Shown: piece by piece, positions 8,393 through 16,817 of the stretch
How the letters are laid out: every line of letters begins with the position of its first letter
Numbering within the stretch: position 1 is the stretch's first letter
Source: Thermoplasmata archaeon
Lineage (GTDB): Archaea; Thermoplasmatota; Thermoplasmata; RBG-16-68-12
Direction: 5' to 3'
DNA length: 64,000 bases
Assembly (NCBI GenBank): GCA_036395115.1
Contig: DASWDU010000012.1
Location: forward strand, 1-64,000
Made by a program: the position numbers and the translations under genes
Notes under the pieces: generated by a model
Told to the model about the DNA's origin: nothing
The model's input: only the letters and a program-made list of their open reading frames with translations
Database searches by the model: none

Positions 8393-9448
8393 TCAGGCAA
8401 TCTCCCCGGCGAGGGCGCGGCTGAACGCCACCCAGAACGGATCCCGTTCCGCGGGCTCGAACGGACGGCCGCGGTCGATGCATCGCTGGCCGGCCTTCGT
8501 GAATGCGCCGATGTCCGCGGCGCGGCTTCCGATCTTCTTGAGGCGTGCGGTGACATCGTCGGCAGAACCCGGCTCGACCGCGATGAGGAGTGTCCCCTCG
8601 CTGATGGCGTCGAGCGGATCCATGCCGAAGACGTCGGAGACGGCCTCGACGGCGGGATCGATGGGGACTTTCGACAGGTCGACGTTGACGCCCAGGCCGG
8701 ACGCCTGCGACATCTCCCAGACTGCGTTGCGCACGCCGCCTTCCGTGGCATCGTGCATCGCCCAGACGCCGCGGCCTCGCAAGCCCACGGACGCCGCGGC
8801 GATCGCGTCGTCCACGGTGCTCATCGACTCGAACAGCGCCCGGGCGGCGCGGGCCGTCTCCGGCCCGAGTCGACGCTCGACGAGCTCCGGGAACGTGTTC
8901 GAGAGGATCGCGGTCGCCTCGAGAGCCGCGGTCTTCGTGACGAGGAGGCGGTTCCCCGCCCTCGCCATGTTCGCGGTCACCCACCCGTCCTCCGGTGCGA
9001 TCGCCAAGAACGTCGCGCCGCCCACCATGGGATAGGCGCAACCCTCGTACCGGCCGGTATGGCCGGTGACGATCGCCGCGCCGTACTTCTTCGACTCGCG
9101 GTCGATCACCCGCAGCATCGTCTCGATTTGGTCGTCCTCGATGTCCATGGGGAGGTTCCAGTCCAGCGTGATGTACTGCGGCGCCACGCCAGACGTCGTG
9201 AGGTCGGACGCGAGGATGTGAAACGAGAACCATGCCGCCCGCTCCCAGCCGTACTGAGGCACGATGTAGATCGGGTCTGTCGTCGAGATCATCGCGCGTC
9301 CGTCCGGGAGGAGCACGACGCCGACGTCCACGCCGTTCGCGGGTCCGACGGCCACGTCGCTTCGCTTCACGCCCAGATGGCGAGCGATGACGTTCTCGAA
9401 GAAGGCGCGGCTCACCTTGCCCATCGGGTACTTGGGCGCCGCATGCAT
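8393..9448 (-). CDS. AIR synthase/HypE-family protein under TPP riboswitch control (ThiL-like role proposed)
   Basis: The 351-residue protein belongs to the PurM/HypE/ThiL/SelD ATP-binding superfamily. Its N-terminal glycine-rich metal/ATP region runs from VAVGPANGVDVGVVLLPDG through TTDPIYIVPQYG, and the C-terminal AIRS-C half contains MHDATEGGVRNAVWEMSQ. It is closest in style to archaeal HypE-related proteins. It is the first gene after the TPP riboswitch and is followed by thiE. From this context I infer a thiamine role, such as phosphorylation of thiamine monophosphate in place of classical ThiL. No hydrogenase genes are nearby, which argues against a HypE role. Confidence 0.8.
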   Translation of the reverse strand: MHAAPKYPMGKVSRAFFENVIARHLGVKRSDVAVGPANGVDVGVVLLPDGRAMISTTDPIYIVPQYGWERAAWFSFHILASDLTTSGVAPQYITLDWNLPMDIEDDQIETMLRVIDRESKKYGAAIVTGHTGRYEGCAYPMVGGATFLAIAPEDGWVTANMARAGNRLLVTKTAALEATAILSNTFPELVERRLGPETARAARALFESMSTVDDAIAAASVGLRGRGVWAMHDATEGGVRNAVWEMSQASGLGVNVDLSKVPIDPAVEAVSDVFGMDPLDAISEGTLLIAVEPGSADDVTARLKKIGSRAADIGAFTKAGQRCIDRGRPFEPAERDPFWVAFSRALAGEIA

Positions 9449-9493
9449 GTCCGGAGGACTCCTCAGGGTCCCCTAGCTGACAACAACCGCATG

Positions 9494-9578
9494 TTCCCTA
9501 CGCCGGCATGACCCGGATCAGGTTCCAAGGGTCTATCCCTCATTCGGGATACTCTCAGCCCCTCTGGGGCTCCCCGGG
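9494..9578 (-). promoter_or_regulatory. TPP riboswitch (THI element)
   Basis: Read on the minus strand, the sequence contains the conserved THI-box pieces in order: GGGGAGCCCC followed by GGGGCTGAGAG, then CCCTTGGAACCTGATCCGG and GTCATGCCGGCGTAGGGA. These are the two helical arms that bind the pyrimidine and pyrophosphate parts of thiamine pyrophosphate. It lies about 45 bases upstream of the AIR synthase-like gene and controls it and thiE. TPP riboswitches are known in Thermoplasma-type archaea, so the element also supports the affiliation. Whether it acts on translation or termination cannot be read directly. Confidence 0.93.
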
Positions 9579-9630
9579 CCTTGGGAAGCGAGGCGCGTAC
9601 TTGAACGTTCCTCGTGCGGTACGCGTCGGT

Positions 9631-10494
9631 TCACGTGTTCGCTAGGAGCTTCGCAACATCCGCGGGGTAGTCTGCGACTGGGACGCCTGCGTCCGCGAAC
9701 GCCCGCACCTTCGATTCTGCGGTGCCTCGGCCTCCCTGGATGATCGCGCCGGCGTGTCCCATGCGCTTCCCCGGCGGTGCGGTCCGACCCGCCACGTAGG
9801 CCACGACGGGCTTCGACACATGCCGCTTGATGAATTCTGCGGCTTCCTCTTCGGCCGTCCCGCCGATTTCCCCGACGACGACGATCCGCTTCGTCTGGCG
9901 GTCCTTCTGGAACATCGCGAGCGCTTCGACCGTGCTCGTACCGATGATCGGGTCTCCTCCAATTCCGACGCACGTCGACTGCCCGAAGCCCCCCTGGGTC
10001 ATCGCGTTCACGATCTCGTACGTCAGCGTGCCGCTACGGGAGATCACGCCGGCATCGCCCGTCCGGAAGATGTGATTCGGCATGATGCCCATCTTCGCCT
10101 GGCCCGCGGTCGTGATGCCCGGGCAGTTGGGGCCGATGATCGTGCAGCCCCGGCTCCGCGCATAGGGCATCAGCTCGAGGCAATCGTGGAACGGGATGCG
10201 CTCCGTGATGATGACGACGAGTTTGAGCCCCGCCTCGATCGCTTCGATAGCGGCGTCCTTCGCATACGGCGCGGGGACGAAGATGATGGAGGCGTTCGCC
10301 CGCGGGCCTCGCACCGCTTCCAGGACGCTGTCGAAGACGGGCACCCCGTCGACCGTGGCGCCTCCTTTCCCAGGCGTGACGCCGGCCACGACCTTCGTGC
10401 CGAATTCGAGCATCGCGCGGGTGTGGAACTGGCCTTGGTGTCCCGTGATCCCTTGGACGACGACGCGGTCCTTCGACGTGAGGAGGACGGCTAT
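9631..10494 (-). CDS. sucD: Succinyl-CoA ligase alpha subunit (ADP-forming), apparent ATA start
   Basis: The alpha subunit binds CoA and carries the phosphohistidine in the step succinyl-CoA to succinate plus ATP or GTP. The first ATG in frame (10413) would remove the conserved N-terminus, yet the frame continues upstream with [18 protein letters not shown], the CoA-binding Rossmann strand and loop. The only plausible initiator is an ATA at 10494-10492, giving MAVLLTSKD..., 287 residues, the normal family length. A GGAGG lies eight bases before it. The ATA begins one base after the sucC stop. The active-site His is in [10 protein letters not shown] near the C-terminus. A sequencing error changing ATG to ATA cannot be excluded. 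Confidence 0.93.
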   Translation of the reverse strand: MAVLLTSKDRVVVQGITGHQGQFHTRAMLEFGTKVVAGVTPGKGGATVDGVPVFDSVLEAVRGPRANASIIFVPAPYAKDAAIEAIEAGLKLVVIITERIPFHDCLELMPYARSRGCTIIGPNCPGITTAGQAKMGIMPNHIFRTGDAGVISRSGTLTYEIVNAMTQGGFGQSTCVGIGGDPIIGTSTVEALAMFQKDRQTKRIVVVGEIGGTAEEEAAEFIKRHVSKPVVAYVAGRTAPPGKRMGHAGAIIQGGRGTAESKVRAFADAGVPVADYPADVAKLLANT

Positions 10495-10495
10495 T

Positions 10496-11605
10496 TCACC
10501 CGCCTCCCGACTTCACCTTGACCGCGAGTTCGGCGGCTTCCTCCATCGTCTCCGCGGCATGCATGCCGATCGACCGCAGGATCTCCTTCGCCCGGCCTTC
10601 GTTGACTCCCTTGATCCGGGCGACGACGGGGATCCGCGCGTGCATGTCTTCGAGGGCCCCTTGCACGCCGAGCGCGACCGTGTCCGCCTTCGTGATCCCG
10701 CCGAAGATGTTCAGCAGGATGACGGACGGCCTGGCCTTTATCAGGATCTCGAACGCCTGCTTCACTTTCTCCGGATCGTCCGTGCCGCCGAGGTCGAGGA
10801 ACGTCCCGCCCCGGCCGCCCTTCAGGTTCAGCACGTCGAGCGTCGCCATCGTCAGCCCGGCGCCGTTCGCGATCACGCCGATGTCGCCGTCGAGCTGGAT
10901 GAACGTGATGCCCTTCTCGTGGGCCTCCTGCTCCAACGGCGTGCGATCTTGGTCAAGACCCGCGTACTCCGGGTGGCGGTATTCCGCGTTGTCGTCGATC
11001 ACGAGCTTCGCATCGCCCGCGATCACCCGGCCGTCCCGCGTGACTGCGAGCGGGTTGATCTCCACGAGCTCCGCGTCCTCCTTGCGGAACAGGTCGTACG
11101 ACCGTCGCACGATGTCCGCGACCCGGTCGCCCACGTCTGCGGGCAACCCCAGGGAGGACCGCATCGTCCGCAGGACATAGGGCTGGAGGCCCGCCATCGT
11201 CGGCACGTGCTCCATGAAGATCTGATCCCGGGGCACCGCTTCGATCTCGACCCCGCCCGTCGCGCTCGCCATCAGGAGCGGCTCTCGGGCGGAGCGGTCG
11301 ATCGTGAGGCCGACGTAGAGCTCCTTCGTGATGTCCAGCCGCTCCTCGAGGTAGACTTGCTTGACTCGGTATCCGTGGATGTCCATGCCGAGGATCTGCC
11401 GCGAGACCGCGCGGGCTTCCTCCAGAGATTCCGCCGGCTTGATGCCTCCCGCCTTGCCGCGACCGCCGACGAGCACCTGGGCCTTCACCATGCAGGGAAG
11501 CGGCGGATCGGAGATGTCCTCGGGCTTCGACGCGACGATGCCTCGGGGGATTGGGATGCCGTAGCGCGCGAAGATTTCTTTCGCCTTGTGCTCGAGAAAC
11601 TTCAT
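10496..11605 (-). CDS. sucC: Succinyl-CoA ligase beta subunit
   Basis: The 369-residue beta subunit provides the ATP-grasp nucleotide site of succinyl-CoA synthetase in the citric acid cycle. Visible hallmarks are MKFLEHKAKEIFARYGIPIP at the start, KAQVLVGGRGKAGGIK in the ATP-grasp region, LVEINPLAVTRDG for the metal ligands, and LNIFGGITKAD in the C-terminal flavodoxin-like domain. Length matches the family. It is followed directly by sucD with a one-base gap, so the two subunits should be translationally coupled. The frame is intact. Confidence 0.97.
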   Translation of the reverse strand: MKFLEHKAKEIFARYGIPIPRGIVASKPEDISDPPLPCMVKAQVLVGGRGKAGGIKPAESLEEARAVSRQILGMDIHGYRVKQVYLEERLDITKELYVGLTIDRSAREPLLMASATGGVEIEAVPRDQIFMEHVPTMAGLQPYVLRTMRSSLGLPADVGDRVADIVRRSYDLFRKEDAELVEINPLAVTRDGRVIAGDAKLVIDDNAEYRHPEYAGLDQDRTPLEQEAHEKGITFIQLDGDIGVIANGAGLTMATLDVLNLKGGRGGTFLDLGGTDDPEKVKQAFEILIKARPSVILLNIFGGITKADTVALGVQGALEDMHARIPVVARIKGVNEGRAKEILRSIGMHAAETMEEAAELAVKVKSGGG

Positions 11606-11669
11606 GCCGGCGCGCCGCGGATGCGCCGCGGAGCGTTAAGGTTTGCCGAGCGCCGGTGCGTCCCGAGTC

Positions 11670-12542
11670 CTAGATCGGTGTCCCGGTCGTCATGACGAGA
11701 TCTCGGAACGCCTTCATGATCTTCTTCGTCGTCGGACCCGGCTTCCCGTCCCCGATGGACCGACCGTCTAGCTCGACGACGGGGCCGATCTCGGCCGCCG
11801 TGCCTGTGATGAACGCCTCGTCCGCGGCCCAGACGTCGTAGAGGGTGAAGAGCCGTTCCTCCGGCTTCAGGCCGAGTTGCGGCACGATCTCGAGGACGGT
11901 CTCCCTCGTCACCCCGGGAAGGTTCGTGGACGAGAACGGGGTCGTGACCGTCGAGTTGCGGACGATGAAGAAGTTGTCCGCGGTCGCTTCGGACACGTAA
12001 CCGTGGATGTCGAGCATCAGCGCCTCGTCGGCGCCGTACTGGTTTGCCTCGACCCGGGCCATGATGTTGTTCAGGTAGTTCAGGGACTTGATCGACGGGC
12101 TGAGGCTCTGCGGCGGCACCCGACGGTACGACGATGTCACGAGCTTCATGCCTCGTTCGTAGACCTTGCCGTACAGCGAAATCTGCGGCTGCGCGATGAT
12201 CACGACGCTGGGCCCGGACTTGCACTTCCTCGGATCGAGGCCCAGGTCGCCCTTGCCTCGCGTGATGACGGGCCGGATGTACCCCTCGTGGATCTCGTTC
12301 CTCCGGCACGTCTCGAGGATGAGGTTCGCCATCTCCTCTTTCGTGTGCGGGATCTTCAGGTCGATGGCCTTCGCGGAATGGAAGAGCCGCTCCAGATGCC
12401 GCTCCAGCTTGAAGATCCGTCCGTTGTACGCCCGGATCCCTTCGAAGACGCCGTCCCCGTACAGCAGGCCGTGGTCGAAGACGCTGACCTTCGCCTCGGA
12501 TTGGGGGTAGAACTTACCGTCAACGTAGACGCTCAGATCCAT
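11670..12542 (-). CDS. ilvE: Branched-chain amino acid aminotransferase
   Basis: This fold-type IV PLP enzyme transfers the amino group between glutamate and the oxo-acids of Leu, Ile and Val. Landmarks are DHGLLYGDGVFEGIRAYNG near the N-terminus, the catalytic lysine in SPSIKSLNYLNN, ADEALMLDIHGYVSEATADN, and the phosphate-binding LPGVTRETVLEI. I place the start at the ATG giving MDLSVYVDGKFYP, 290 residues. An ATG six codons upstream is also open. It lies between sucC and purC on the same strand, 64 bases upstream of sucC. Confidence 0.94.
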   Translation of the reverse strand: MDLSVYVDGKFYPQSEAKVSVFDHGLLYGDGVFEGIRAYNGRIFKLERHLERLFHSAKAIDLKIPHTKEEMANLILETCRRNEIHEGYIRPVITRGKGDLGLDPRKCKSGPSVVIIAQPQISLYGKVYERGMKLVTSSYRRVPPQSLSPSIKSLNYLNNIMARVEANQYGADEALMLDIHGYVSEATADNFFIVRNSTVTTPFSSTNLPGVTRETVLEIVPQLGLKPEERLFTLYDVWAADEAFITGTAAEIGPVVELDGRSIGDGKPGPTTKKIMKAFRDLVMTTGTPI

Positions 12543-12616
12543 CGCGCGGCCCCCGGACACGGATGTATCACCGCCATCGGTAAAAGACTTTGTTTCCCGT
12601 TTCTCGGAGTCGTTCG

Positions 12617-13522
12617 TTACCGGAACTTCTCTCCCGTGAGCCGCTCGAACAGGCCAACGTAGAGGGCCGTCGCCTGCTCCCTTACGTCGGCGGGGAGCGG
12701 CGGGATCTCGGGCTCTGGCTTCTCGCCCGCGCGGGCCGCCATGAGCGCCTCGTGGTAGCCGATCTTGCGGTAGTACTGTCGGACGAATTCCTTGCTCAGC
12801 TCGACCTGCTCGCCTCTCTCGTACGCGTCGAGATCCCAGAACCGGTCTTCGTCGGCGGTCCCGAACGTGTCGACGAGCATGAGTTGTCGCTCGCGGTCCA
12901 TCGCGAATTCCTTCTTCCCGTCGACGTGAATCAGCCCTCGCTTCCTCACGTCCGCGTTAAGCCGTTCGTCGATCCGGAGGACCGCGTCTACAAGCGCCTG
13001 GTACTCCCGTGGACTGAGCTTCGAGATCGCGAGTGCTTCCTGGGTCGTGAGCTCGCGGTCCACCTTCTCGAGTTTCGTCGTGACCTCGACGAACGGCTCT
13101 GGCAGCAGCTCGCCGTACGCAGGCACATGCCCTCGCGAGAACCCGGCATCCTCGGGTCGGACCTTTCCCTCCTTAATCCGATCGTGCAACGAGCCGGCGA
13201 CGTAGTAGCGCGCGATGACCTCGAGGGGGATGAGGAAGTTCGTCGTCCGGGCCGTAATCCGGTCGTATTCCGGGATCACTTGGACCCGGCGGACGCGCAT
13301 CCGGTTCCCACCTTCGAGGCGGAGGAAGTGCGTGCGGATGCCCAGCCCGTCGACCGTCGCGAACCAGTGCGCGGCGGTGCGGCACAGCGTCTCGCCCTTG
13401 TGTGGGACGAGCGTCGGGATGACCTTGTCAAAGACACTGATCTGGTCCGTGAAGACGAACTCGAGTTCGTCGTCGGAAACCTCGTAGACCTCCTTCACCT
13501 TACCCTTCCGGAGGAACCGCAC
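12617..13522 (-). CDS. purC: SAICAR synthetase (phosphoribosylaminoimidazole-succinocarboxamide synthase)
   Basis: PurC ligates aspartate to CAIR in de novo purine synthesis. The 301-residue protein starts at a GTG (MRFLRKGKVKEVYEV). It has the family motifs FTDQISVFDKVIP, RTTNFLIPLEVIARYYVAGS, SKLSPREYQ and LIHVDGKKEFAMD, and the C-terminal VDTFGTADEDRFW. The length is at the longer end for the family, like other archaeal and long-type enzymes. It sits upstream of ilvE on the same strand, with a promoter probably in the short gap before DJ-1/PfpI. Confidence 0.95.
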   Translation of the reverse strand: MRFLRKGKVKEVYEVSDDELEFVFTDQISVFDKVIPTLVPHKGETLCRTAAHWFATVDGLGIRTHFLRLEGGNRMRVRRVQVIPEYDRITARTTNFLIPLEVIARYYVAGSLHDRIKEGKVRPEDAGFSRGHVPAYGELLPEPFVEVTTKLEKVDRELTTQEALAISKLSPREYQALVDAVLRIDERLNADVRKRGLIHVDGKKEFAMDRERQLMLVDTFGTADEDRFWDLDAYERGEQVELSKEFVRQYYRKIGYHEALMAARAGEKPEPEIPPLPADVREQATALYVGLFERLTGEKFR

Positions 13523-13556
13523 GGTCTAGCCGGAGTCCGGAGGACCGGCGGTCCTC

Positions 13557-14156
13557 TTAGGGATTTGGGTATGCGGGGTACTCGATGCGCTCCGCGACCT
13601 CGCGGGCGAGCTCCGGCCCGAAATGTTTCGTCAACAGGTAGAGCCCGAGGTCGATCGAGGCGGTGACGCCAGCCGCCGTCGTGATGAGGCCGTCCTCGAC
13701 TACCCGCGCGTCGACGACGTCCGCCACCGTGCGGAGCTCGTCCATCGCACTGCGGTGCGTCGTGGCCTTCCGGCCCGCGAGGAGGCCCGCCGCCTTCAGG
13801 ATGAGGGCGCCCGTGCACACGCTGGCCACGGGCTTCTCCGTGCCGAAATCCAACAGGGCCTTCAGCGCCTCCTCGTCCTTCAAGAGTTCTTCGCGGCCCG
13901 GTCCGCCCGGGACGACGACGAGATTGAGATCCGAGAGTTCCCGCCGGACCTCGTGGGCCAGGAACTTCATCCCCAGGGCCCCGACGATCTCCTCCTTGAT
14001 GGCCCGGAACCGGACCGTCAGGTCGAGCTGCGGATGAAGCTGCTTCGCCTTCGCGAGGACTTCGTAAACACCCACCGCGTCGAGTTCCTCGACGCCGTCG
14101 AACAGCAGGATGCCCACGCGCACGGCGCCGGGGTTGTCGGCCGCCGGCTTAATCAT
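13557..14156 (-). CDS. DJ-1/PfpI family protein
   Basis: The protein of about 190-199 residues has the DJ-1/PfpI flavodoxin-like fold. RVGILLFDGVEELDAVG starts the domain, VVVPGGPGREELLKDEE carries the glycine-rich loop, and ASVCTGALILKAAGLL contains the nucleophile-elbow cysteine. AGVTASIDLGLYLL near the end resembles the isonitrile hydratase/AraC-associated subgroup. The function in this family ranges from chaperone and deglycase to hydratase activity and cannot be assigned here. A GTG at 14123, directly before RVGILL, is as good a start as the ATG at 14156. The start overlaps that of the divergent gene at 14156. Confidence 0.88.
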   Translation of the reverse strand: MIKPAADNPGAVRVGILLFDGVEELDAVGVYEVLAKAKQLHPQLDLTVRFRAIKEEIVGALGMKFLAHEVRRELSDLNLVVVPGGPGREELLKDEEALKALLDFGTEKPVASVCTGALILKAAGLLAGRKATTHRSAMDELRTVADVVDARVVEDGLITTAAGVTASIDLGLYLLTKHFGPELAREVAERIEYPAYPNP

Positions 14157-14797
14157 TGCGGCGTAGATTCGGGGAACCTGTCAAGTTGCTCGAGGCGTGG
14201 ACGCGAGTGACGCAGTACCTGATTCCGGACTTCGGCAAGGCGTCGCGTGGGGACTATCGAAAGTTCCAGAAGACCTACCGGAAATTTCGGAGGGTTGGCC
14301 CGAGCCATATCGCAAATCGCTACGAAGGATCCCGGTTCGTCATCGAGGGATATGCTGCAGACTTTGTTGACTTGGCGTCCGATTTCCTCCTGATGTGCGC
14401 GCACCCATCACACGCGCATCTGTACTCAAAGACACAACCGGGTGGGTTTGCTGCGCCGTTTCAGGAAGGAATTGAGGTCACAATTGGTTCGCTCGAGAAT
14501 CCCCGCGCTGCCGGTGCCGCGGCCTCGCGTGCGATAACCTCCTTCCGCTACCAGGCACGGCCCGCAATTTCGGGTTCCCGCCCATTGGTGGAAGGTTCCG
14601 AAGCCGAGACCGGCGGAGACCAAGAGGGGTTCCGCATCGAAGGGAATCTACCCGCGCTATTGTCCTTCGCTCAGCATTGTTTGGACCTTGCTGAGGATGA
14701 GACAGCGGCGGGCACGTTGATTCGGTATGAGCCTGGACAGGAACTCACGGTGGATTCGTTTCCACTTGGACTGCGGCGTAGGGACGAGAGCGTTTGA
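14156..14797 (+). CDS. Hypothetical protein, atypical base composition
   Basis: The 213-residue frame opens with a TTG. Later TTG (14186) and GTG (14207) codons are also possible starts. I recognise no family. The first half is rich in aromatic and basic residues, the middle contains GFAAPFQEGIEVTIGSLENP, and the end is acidic then basic. It is visibly less GC-rich in third codon positions than its neighbours, which could mean recent acquisition. Its start overlaps the divergent DJ-1 gene and its stop lies 29 bases from the convergent KaiC-like gene. It could also be a decaying gene. Confidence 0.5.
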   Translation: MRRRFGEPVKLLEAWTRVTQYLIPDFGKASRGDYRKFQKTYRKFRRVGPSHIANRYEGSRFVIEGYAADFVDLASDFLLMCAHPSHAHLYSKTQPGGFAAPFQEGIEVTIGSLENPRAAGAAASRAITSFRYQARPAISGSRPLVEGSEAETGGDQEGFRIEGNLPALLSFAQHCLDLAEDETAAGTLIRYEPGQELTVDSFPLGLRRRDESV

Positions 14798-14826
14798 CCT
14801 ACCGCACGTCACGCCCGCGAGAAAAC

Positions 14827-15576
14827 TCAGAAGACTTCCATGTCGCCGTGGACTTCGATTCCCTGGTCCGTGATGCTGTACGGCTTCACGGACCGCGGAT
14901 GTTTGAGGCGCCGCATCTTGATCACCTGGATTACGAGTTGGACGTCCCCGTTCTCCCGCTCGTTGAAGCGCAGGCCGATTACGCCGTCGCTGACGTACTC
15001 GACGAGGCCGTCGCGGCTCGACCGCGCGTTGTCGTCCTTCACCTCCGCCGTGAAGACGCACGTGGCGCCCGTCGACTTGAGTTGCTTGCAGAGGGAGAAC
15101 AGCTTTTCCCGCCGCTCCGTGTCGTCCGCGAAGAGCATGTTCAGCAGGCTGATCGAGTCGACGGCCACCCGCGACGCCCCGGACCGCTTGATGAAATCCG
15201 GCAGCTCCGACTTGATCCGCGTGACGGTCGTCTTCGCGTCCGCGGGCTCGAGCTTCACGATATGCAGCTTCTTCTCCTTCAGGTACGGCCTCAGATCCCA
15301 ACCGAACGAGGCTGCGTTCGCGATGACCGATTCGACGTCCTCCTCGAGGGAGATGAAGATGCCTTTCTCGCCGTTGATCAGGCCCTGCATGAGGAACTGC
15401 AGCGCGAAGGTCGTCTTGCCGGTGCCGAACGACCCCATGACCGTGATGATGTGTCCCGCGGGAACCCCCCGGCCGAGCATCTCGTCGAGGCCGTCGATCC
15501 CCGTGAGGACGAATCCTTCCGCCGCCGCATCCGTTCCGTCCGTCGACCTCTCGGGCTCCGTCTCCGTTTCGGTCAA
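14827..15576 (-). CDS. KaiC-like RecA-superfamily ATPase
   Basis: The 249-residue single KaiC domain has an intact Walker A (MGSFGTGKTTFALQFLMQG) at about residues 47-55, the catalytic EE pair in ISLEEDVESV, and a Walker B at ASRVAVDSISLL. Archaeal single-domain KaiC-like proteins act as ATP-dependent regulatory switches, for instance in motility or signalling, but the target of this one is unknown. It lies nine bases downstream of a second KaiC-like gene whose ATP site is degenerate, so the two are likely coexpressed and may form a mixed hexamer. Confidence 0.9.
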   Translation of the reverse strand: MTETETEPERSTDGTDAAAEGFVLTGIDGLDEMLGRGVPAGHIITVMGSFGTGKTTFALQFLMQGLINGEKGIFISLEEDVESVIANAASFGWDLRPYLKEKKLHIVKLEPADAKTTVTRIKSELPDFIKRSGASRVAVDSISLLNMLFADDTERREKLFSLCKQLKSTGATCVFTAEVKDDNARSSRDGLVEYVSDGVIGLRFNERENGDVQLVIQVIKMRRLKHPRSVKPYSITDQGIEVHGDMEVF

Positions 15577-15585
15577 GCGATCACC

Positions 15586-16476
15586 TCAGGAAATCCGCTC
15601 CATGTACACGACGACGAGGCCGTGGTTCGCCGAGACCATCGTTGGGAATCGGGCGATCTTGTCTCGCGGCAGATGGGGCAGGACCCCGGTGAACTTCTCG
15701 AGATACATGTAGCGCTGACGCGTGCTCGATCTCGAGGACGTCCTCCATTCGAAGACGAGGCAGCCGTCCGTGCTGTCCATCAGGAGCTGCTCGTTCCGGT
15801 GCTCGAGGATGCCTCGGGTGAGCATCAGGTACACGAGGCCGTTCCATCGCTTCGCCGCCCGCTGCATCCCTTTGATCGTCGTGACGAGGTCCCGTGCCTC
15901 CACGAGGTCGGAGATCGCGAGGTCCGTCAGCGAGTCGATGACGACGATCGAGTCGTGCGCGTTGTCGTCGAGGAACGTGACGAGTTCCTCCAGGAGATTC
16001 GAGGACGGGAGGTCGAACGGCTCGTCATCCCGAGTCCAAGAGGCCGGCACGACGCTGTGTCGGAAATACGTGCTCGAGAAGTCCTTGAAGACGGTCCGGT
16101 CGCGAAACGCGCGATAGTAATCCCCATTGAACGACGTCGCGAGCTCCTGGAGGATGATTTCTTTCGAGCGGGAGAAGGTCACATAGCAAACGTGCGACGG
16201 CAGATCGGAATCGTCGCAACGGTCACCGAGGTAGTAATGGCGCGCCTCCGGCCGCTCGTTCACGAGGGCGACCTTCGAACCCGCCGTGTAGACGTATTCC
16301 TGCATGCCCGCGCCGATGTCTCCCAAGAGGAGGATCGTGGAGCCGCTCGGGAAACCGCCATCGACGATGCTGTCGAGGTCGGCGATTCCCGTGGGCACCT
16401 TCCGGACCCGCGTCGGCTCGAGCGGTTCCGGGAGAGCGTCGACGCTCAGATAGATGCTCTCATGAGGTAGAGCCAT
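15586..16476 (-). CDS. KaiC-like protein with degenerate Walker A
   Basis: Translated from the ATG at 16476 the protein has 296 residues. The overall KaiC layout is clear (VPTGIADLDSIVDGGFPSG at the start of the domain and DSIVVIDSLTDLAI as Walker B). The P-loop, however, reads LLLGDIGAGMQEYVY, without the Lys-Thr/Ser pair needed to bind ATP phosphates. An insertion with HYYLGDRCDDSDL follows it. It is thus probably a regulatory, non-hydrolysing partner of the active KaiC-like protein encoded nine bases downstream. The frame could begin 18 codons further up, but that part is unlike the family. Confidence 0.85.
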   Translation of the reverse strand: MALPHESIYLSVDALPEPLEPTRVRKVPTGIADLDSIVDGGFPSGSTILLLGDIGAGMQEYVYTAGSKVALVNERPEARHYYLGDRCDDSDLPSHVCYVTFSRSKEIILQELATSFNGDYYRAFRDRTVFKDFSSTYFRHSVVPASWTRDDEPFDLPSSNLLEELVTFLDDNAHDSIVVIDSLTDLAISDLVEARDLVTTIKGMQRAAKRWNGLVYLMLTRGILEHRNEQLLMDSTDGCLVFEWRTSSRSSTRQRYMYLEKFTGVLPHLPRDKIARFPTMVSANHGLVVVYMERIS

Positions 16477-16743
16477 CCCAATCCCTCGGTCAATCCTGGC
16501 CGAACAGATAAAGCACTTTTGTAAAGCCATCGGGGATTTCGATCCGATCGGATCATGCGGGCGTCAATGTTCTGGGGCTTTTCAATATGGACAATCCGAT
16601 AATATTCACGTCTCGTGCGTGCCCGCGATGGCCCTGTCCGAGCGGCTGGGGTCGTCGGCGCGGATCGACGTGCGGCAGGCCCCGCGCCCGCGTTCGCGAG
16701 GGGCCTTTGAAGAGCGGACCTTTGTCAACGACACCTTCATTGG

Positions 16744-16758
16744 TTATCACGCCGTGAT
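16744..16758. promoter_or_regulatory. Perfect 15-base palindrome, candidate operator
   Basis: TATCACG-C-CGTGATA is a perfect seven-base inverted repeat around a single centre base. It lies in a 340-base gap (16477-16817) that otherwise holds no gene, about 60 bases before the zinc-ribbon membrane protein. AT-rich stretches near 16580-16600 could be promoter elements for the minus-strand KaiC-like pair. The palindrome is the only conspicuous signal in the gap. Confidence 0.4.
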
Positions 16759-16817
16759 AGCCACGCCGGCACGTTGAAAAGGACCACGCGCCGTGGCGAG
16801 CCTCCCGGAGGGACCCC

